Part shown: in pieces, positions 5,925 to 8,332 of the stretch
Position numbering within the stretch: the stretch's first letter is position 1
How the letters are laid out: each line of letters begins with the position of its first letter
DNA from: CAYMLQ01 sp964390795
GTDB lineage: Bacteria > Verrucomicrobiota > Kiritimatiellia > RFP12 > UBA1067
Direction: 5' to 3'
DNA: 8,332 bases
Assembly (NCBI GenBank): GCA_964390795.1
Contig: CAYMLQ010000274.1
Coordinates: 1-8,332 of the forward strand
Program-made: the position numbers and the translations under genes
The notes under the pieces: generated by a model
Seen by the model: the letters and a program-made list of their open reading frames with translations, nothing else
Told to the model about the DNA's origin: nothing
Database searches by the model: none

Positions 5925-7903
5925 AACAGGCGCTCACCTCAGTACTGGTCAGTCTGACGTTGTCTCAGACGACGCTTCTTTACGCCGCCGATAAACCCGC
6001 AGCCGCTCCTGTGCCGCCGCCCGTGCCCGAGCAGGTGCGCTACGATCTGGCGCTGCTGGCGGAACACGGCTTGCTCGCGGAGCCGGACGTTTGGGCGGAA
6101 CGGTTGCTGACGCGCCCCACCTGCGACGGCGGTCAGGCGGCAGACCTTCTCGTGCAGGTGGCGCGGGCCTTCAAGCCGGTGCAGGATTTGCGCGGGGCCA
6201 TCGACGTGCTCGCGCAGCGCGGCGTGACCAGTTCCGCAGAGTATTGGCTCGGCGCCACCACAGCCGGCCGCTCCTGCGGCAGCGCCAACCTGGCGATCCT
6301 GCTTGGCCTCATCGCCGCCCACTACCAGCCGCTCGGCATCACCTGCGAGACGGCCTATTGGTTCCGTCACGTCTGCGTGGAGCCGCGCGTGGGTCGCCGC
6401 CTCCTGCACGTCATGCTCGCCGACGCGCGCGGGCAGGGCGCGCTCGACCTCGCCGTGCGCGCACGCGTCACGAAGGTCAGCACGCGCGGCGACACCGTGA
6501 CCGGCGCGGAAATAGAGTGCGCGGGAGAGCCCCGCACGGTGTCATGCCGTATCCTCGTCGACGCGACCGAGTGCGGAGACGTGATCCCGCTCACAGGGGC
6601 CCGCTACCGTGTCGGCAATTGCGTAAGCGACGCCATCGATCCGATCCGCCGCGTGCAGGACAACACCTGGTGCGCGGTCGTTAAGCGCTATCCCCAAGGC
6701 GTGCCGCCCGCGCTGCTCCTCACGAATGCGCCGCCCGGTTACACCGAGTCCGTACACAAGGCCTTCCTCAAATCGCTGTGCGCGGGCGAGACCGTGACCT
6801 CCCACACCAATAAGCCGTGGACGTTCGCGACCTTCATCGGCTACCGCGGCATGCCCGACAGCTCGCGTAGCGGCGACGCGCCGCCCATCACGCGCACGCA
6901 CCTGAATTATAATAACGACTACCCGAACGTGGTCGGCGATCTCGAGAACCCGGTCCAGCGGCAGAAGACCCTGCGGGCGATGCGCCTCAAAACGTTGCAC
7001 CTGCTCTACTACATCCAGAACACGCTCGGCAAGACCGACTGGGCCGTGGCCGACGACGAGGGGTACGACACGCCCTACAACTGCGCGGAGATCGACGCGT
7101 GGCTTGCCGAGCAGCCGGAACTCGCCCCGTACCGCGCGCTCTTCTATCACTTCCCGGTCATGGCCTACACGCGCGAGAGCCGCCGCATCGTGGGCCTGCA
7201 CACGCTCACGGCCCGCGAGATCGAGCGCTTTCCGGGCCAGCCCGTGCGCTTCGCCTCCTGCGTCGCGCTCGGCGACTACGGCGTGGACTTGCACGGCTCG
7301 ATGCGGCCGCAGGACATGGAGCCCGGCCTGGACCGGACGGAGGACATCCCCGACCACCGCTTCGGCTCGCGCGGCACCGGGCCGTTCGCGATCCCGTTCG
7401 AGTGCTTCATCCCGGAAAAGATCGACGGCTTCCTGCCCGCCGAAAAGAATATCTCGCAGTCGCGCCTCGCGAACGGCGCGACGCGCCTGCAGCCGCACAC
7501 GCTGCTGATGGGGCAGGCGGTCGGCGCCACCGCCGCGCTGGCGACCCGATACAACATCCAGCCGCGCGCGCTCGATCCCGTGCTGGTGCAGCTCGCGCTG
7601 CTCGACGCGGGCGACACGCTCTTTCTCACGCCGGTGGCGGATGTCCGCCAGAATCATCCCGACTGGAAAGTCGTGCAGCTCGCGCTCACGCGCGGCATGC
7701 TGGCGCTTGACGGCCCCCTGTTCAAGCCGCAGGCTGCGGTCACGCCTGAAGAGCTCTCGGCCGCGCTGAAGGTGCTTTCAGACGGTACAGCCCCGCCGCC
7801 CGCACTCGCGCTGCCGCTCACGCGCCTCGAAGCCGCCCGCGCCTTTGCCGCATATCTCGAACAACGGGCCTGTGCGAAACTCAAACTCGCCCAGCGGTCG
7901 TAA
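5921..7903 (+). CDS. Exported FAD-dependent oxidoreductase-family protein lacking the N-terminal Rossmann motif, with 51-residue repeats and an SLH-like C terminus
   Basis: The 660-residue product has a signal peptide at about 1-23 (cleavage after YAA) and a Pro/Ala linker. Residues 45-137 hold two tandem repeats of 51-residue period with aligned Trp58/Trp109, Cys68/Cys119 and Pro86/Pro137. From about 150 to 550 it matches the FAD-dependent oxidoreductase family often annotated FAD_oxidored (PF12831): VEPRVGRRLLHVML (153-166), VDATECGDVIPLTGARYRVG (213-232), MAYTRESRRIVG (414-425), ALGDYGVDLHGS (449-460), FAIPFECFIPEKIDG (489-503) and GQAVGATAALA (531-541). Residues 571-619 resemble an S-layer homology unit, followed by LTRLEAARAF (633-642). 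The usual N-terminal GxGxxG dinucleotide-binding segment and the following 'SGG' block are absent. No frameshift is evident, and the ORF is uninterrupted. The start overlaps the sulfatase stop by four bases with no clear Shine-Dalgarno, implying translational coupling. Substrate and activity are unknown; FAD binding is doubtful. Confidence 0.82.
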   Translation: MKQALTSVLVSLTLSQTTLLYAADKPAAAPVPPPVPEQVRYDLALLAEHGLLAEPDVWAERLLTRPTCDGGQAADLLVQVARAFKPVQDLRGAIDVLAQRGVTSSAEYWLGATTAGRSCGSANLAILLGLIAAHYQPLGITCETAYWFRHVCVEPRVGRRLLHVMLADARGQGALDLAVRARVTKVSTRGDTVTGAEIECAGEPRTVSCRILVDATECGDVIPLTGARYRVGNCVSDAIDPIRRVQDNTWCAVVKRYPQGVPPALLLTNAPPGYTESVHKAFLKSLCAGETVTSHTNKPWTFATFIGYRGMPDSSRSGDAPPITRTHLNYNNDYPNVVGDLENPVQRQKTLRAMRLKTLHLLYYIQNTLGKTDWAVADDEGYDTPYNCAEIDAWLAEQPELAPYRALFYHFPVMAYTRESRRIVGLHTLTAREIERFPGQPVRFASCVALGDYGVDLHGSMRPQDMEPGLDRTEDIPDHRFGSRGTGPFAIPFECFIPEKIDGFLPAEKNISQSRLANGATRLQPHTLLMGQAVGATAALATRYNIQPRALDPVLVQLALLDAGDTLFLTPVADVRQNHPDWKVVQLALTRGMLALDGPLFKPQAAVTPEELSAALKVLSDGTAPPPALALPLTRLEAARAFAAYLEQRACAKLKLAQRS

Positions 7904-7910
7904 AGAAACA

Positions 7911-7914
7911 AGGA
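7911..7914 (+). promoter_or_regulatory. Ribosome binding site for yjbQ
   Basis: AGGA is 9 bases before the ATG at 7924. The ATG at 7914 that overlaps it is in another frame and gives no recognisable protein. Confidence 0.6.
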
Positions 7915-7923
7915 TGGGCCGTC

Positions 7924-8332
7924 ATGAAAAGTTATCGCAAGGAACTGTGGCTTCACACTGCGCGCCGGCGGGAGTTCGTCAACCTGACGCCTCAAGTCGA
8001 GACGTGCCTGGCCGAGTCAGGGGTCCGCGAGGGCCTGTGCCTGGTCAACGCCATGCACATCACCAGCAGCGTGTTCGTCAATGACAATGAGAGCGGGCTG
8101 CATCAGGACTTCGAGGTCTGGCTGGAAAAGCTGGCCCCCGAAAAGCCGCACGCGCAGTATCGCCACAACGGCTTTGAGGACAACGCGGACGCGCACCTGA
8201 AGCGCCAGATCATGGGCCGCGACGTCGTGGTCGCCATAACCGGGGGAAGGCTCGATTTCGGCCCGTGGGAGCAGATTTTCTACGGCGAGTTCGACGGTAA
8301 GCGCGAGAAGCGCGTGCTGGTGAAGATCATCG
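7924..8332 (+). CDS. yjbQ: YjbQ/UPF0047 family protein, 3' end cut by the window edge
   Basis: 136 codons are visible with no stop. Family members are about 138-140 residues, so only a few are missing. Conserved elements are EGLCLVNAMHITSSVFVNDNE (36-56, His45), DNADAHLKRQIMGRD (86-100, His91), GGRLDFGPWEQIFYGEFDG (107-125) and KRVLVKII at the end. No signal peptide is present, so it should be cytoplasmic, unlike its upstream neighbours. The family is annotated as secondary thiamine-phosphate synthase because some members show weak ThiE-like activity; the physiological role is unsettled. The usual GTWQ signature is replaced by GPWEQ, a variant I associate with a distinct subgroup. It begins 20 bases after the FAD-family gene, with a Shine-Dalgarno at 7911-7914, and probably belongs to the same transcript. 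The functional link to glycan processing is unclear. Confidence 0.9.
   Translation, partial: MKSYRKELWLHTARRREFVNLTPQVETCLAESGVREGLCLVNAMHITSSVFVNDNESGLHQDFEVWLEKLAPEKPHAQYRHNGFEDNADAHLKRQIMGRDVVVAITGGRLDFGPWEQIFYGEFDGKREKRVLVKII

Noticed and set aside
5921..6100. A frameshift hiding the missing Rossmann segment of the FAD-family gene
   Set aside because: The alternative frames here give no FAD-binding motif, and the actual frame encodes a clean signal peptide and an aligned repeat pair, so replacement is a better reading than a sequencing error.
6542..7657. Minus-strand ORF of 371 codons across the FAD-family gene
   Set aside because: The composition is Arg/Val/Ala/His low complexity, typical of the reverse frame of high-GC coding sequence. 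The + strand frame carries family motifs throughout.
7845..8084. Small ORF overlapping the end of the FAD-family gene and the start of yjbQ
   Set aside because: The yjbQ frame starting at 7924 has full family conservation; this one is an out-of-frame shadow.
1..8332. CRISPR arrays, tRNA or rRNA genes, insertion sequences and transposase genes
   Set aside because: No regularly spaced repeats, tRNA-like cloverleaf, rRNA signature or transposase-like protein was seen on reading either strand.

Overview
The window is GC-rich and densely coding, with five consecutive genes on the + strand and nothing credible on the - strand. The gene mix suggests a polysaccharide-degrading bacterium of the PVC superphylum, most likely Kiritimatiellota, Lentisphaerota or a relative. 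It comprises a secreted sialate O-acetylesterase-type esterase, a membrane-anchored double-PA14 protein, a twin-arginine secreted sulfatase, an exported FAD-oxidoreductase-family protein and a YjbQ of the GPWEQ type. This taxonomic call is an inference from family content, protein style and base composition; there is no rRNA or other phylogenetic marker here.

Layout: 1-232 is a leader region with no supported gene. It holds two A8 tracts 22 bp apart, a long hairpin (80-106), a 15-bp near-perfect palindrome (125-139) and a good sigma70-like promoter (172-200). Then come the esterase (233-1783), a GC-rich stem-loop (1795-1825), the PA14 protein (1871-4288), a short gap with a 7-bp hairpin (4333-4349), the sulfatase (4377-5924), the FAD-family protein (5921-7903, overlapping the sulfatase by 4 bases) and YjbQ (7924 to the window edge, missing its last few codons).

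How the genes may work together: one promoter is visible, and the spacing (87, 88, -4 and 20 bases) fits a single operon. Four of the five products carry export signals or a membrane anchor. The esterase would remove acetyl groups and the sulfatase would remove sulfate esters. The PA14 protein could bind glycans or other surface partners, and the FAD-family protein would act on an unknown substrate outside the cytoplasm. No glycoside hydrolase, polysaccharide lyase or SusC/SusD transporter is in the window, so as seen this is a substituent-removal cassette rather than a full polysaccharide utilisation locus.

The most unusual item is the FAD-family protein. It keeps the family's middle and C-terminal conserved blocks, but the N-terminal nucleotide-binding Rossmann segment is absent. 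In its place, after a signal peptide, are two copies of a 51-residue-period repeat with aligned Trp and Cys. It is either a pseudo-enzyme or structural derivative, or a flavoprotein that obtains its missing half elsewhere.
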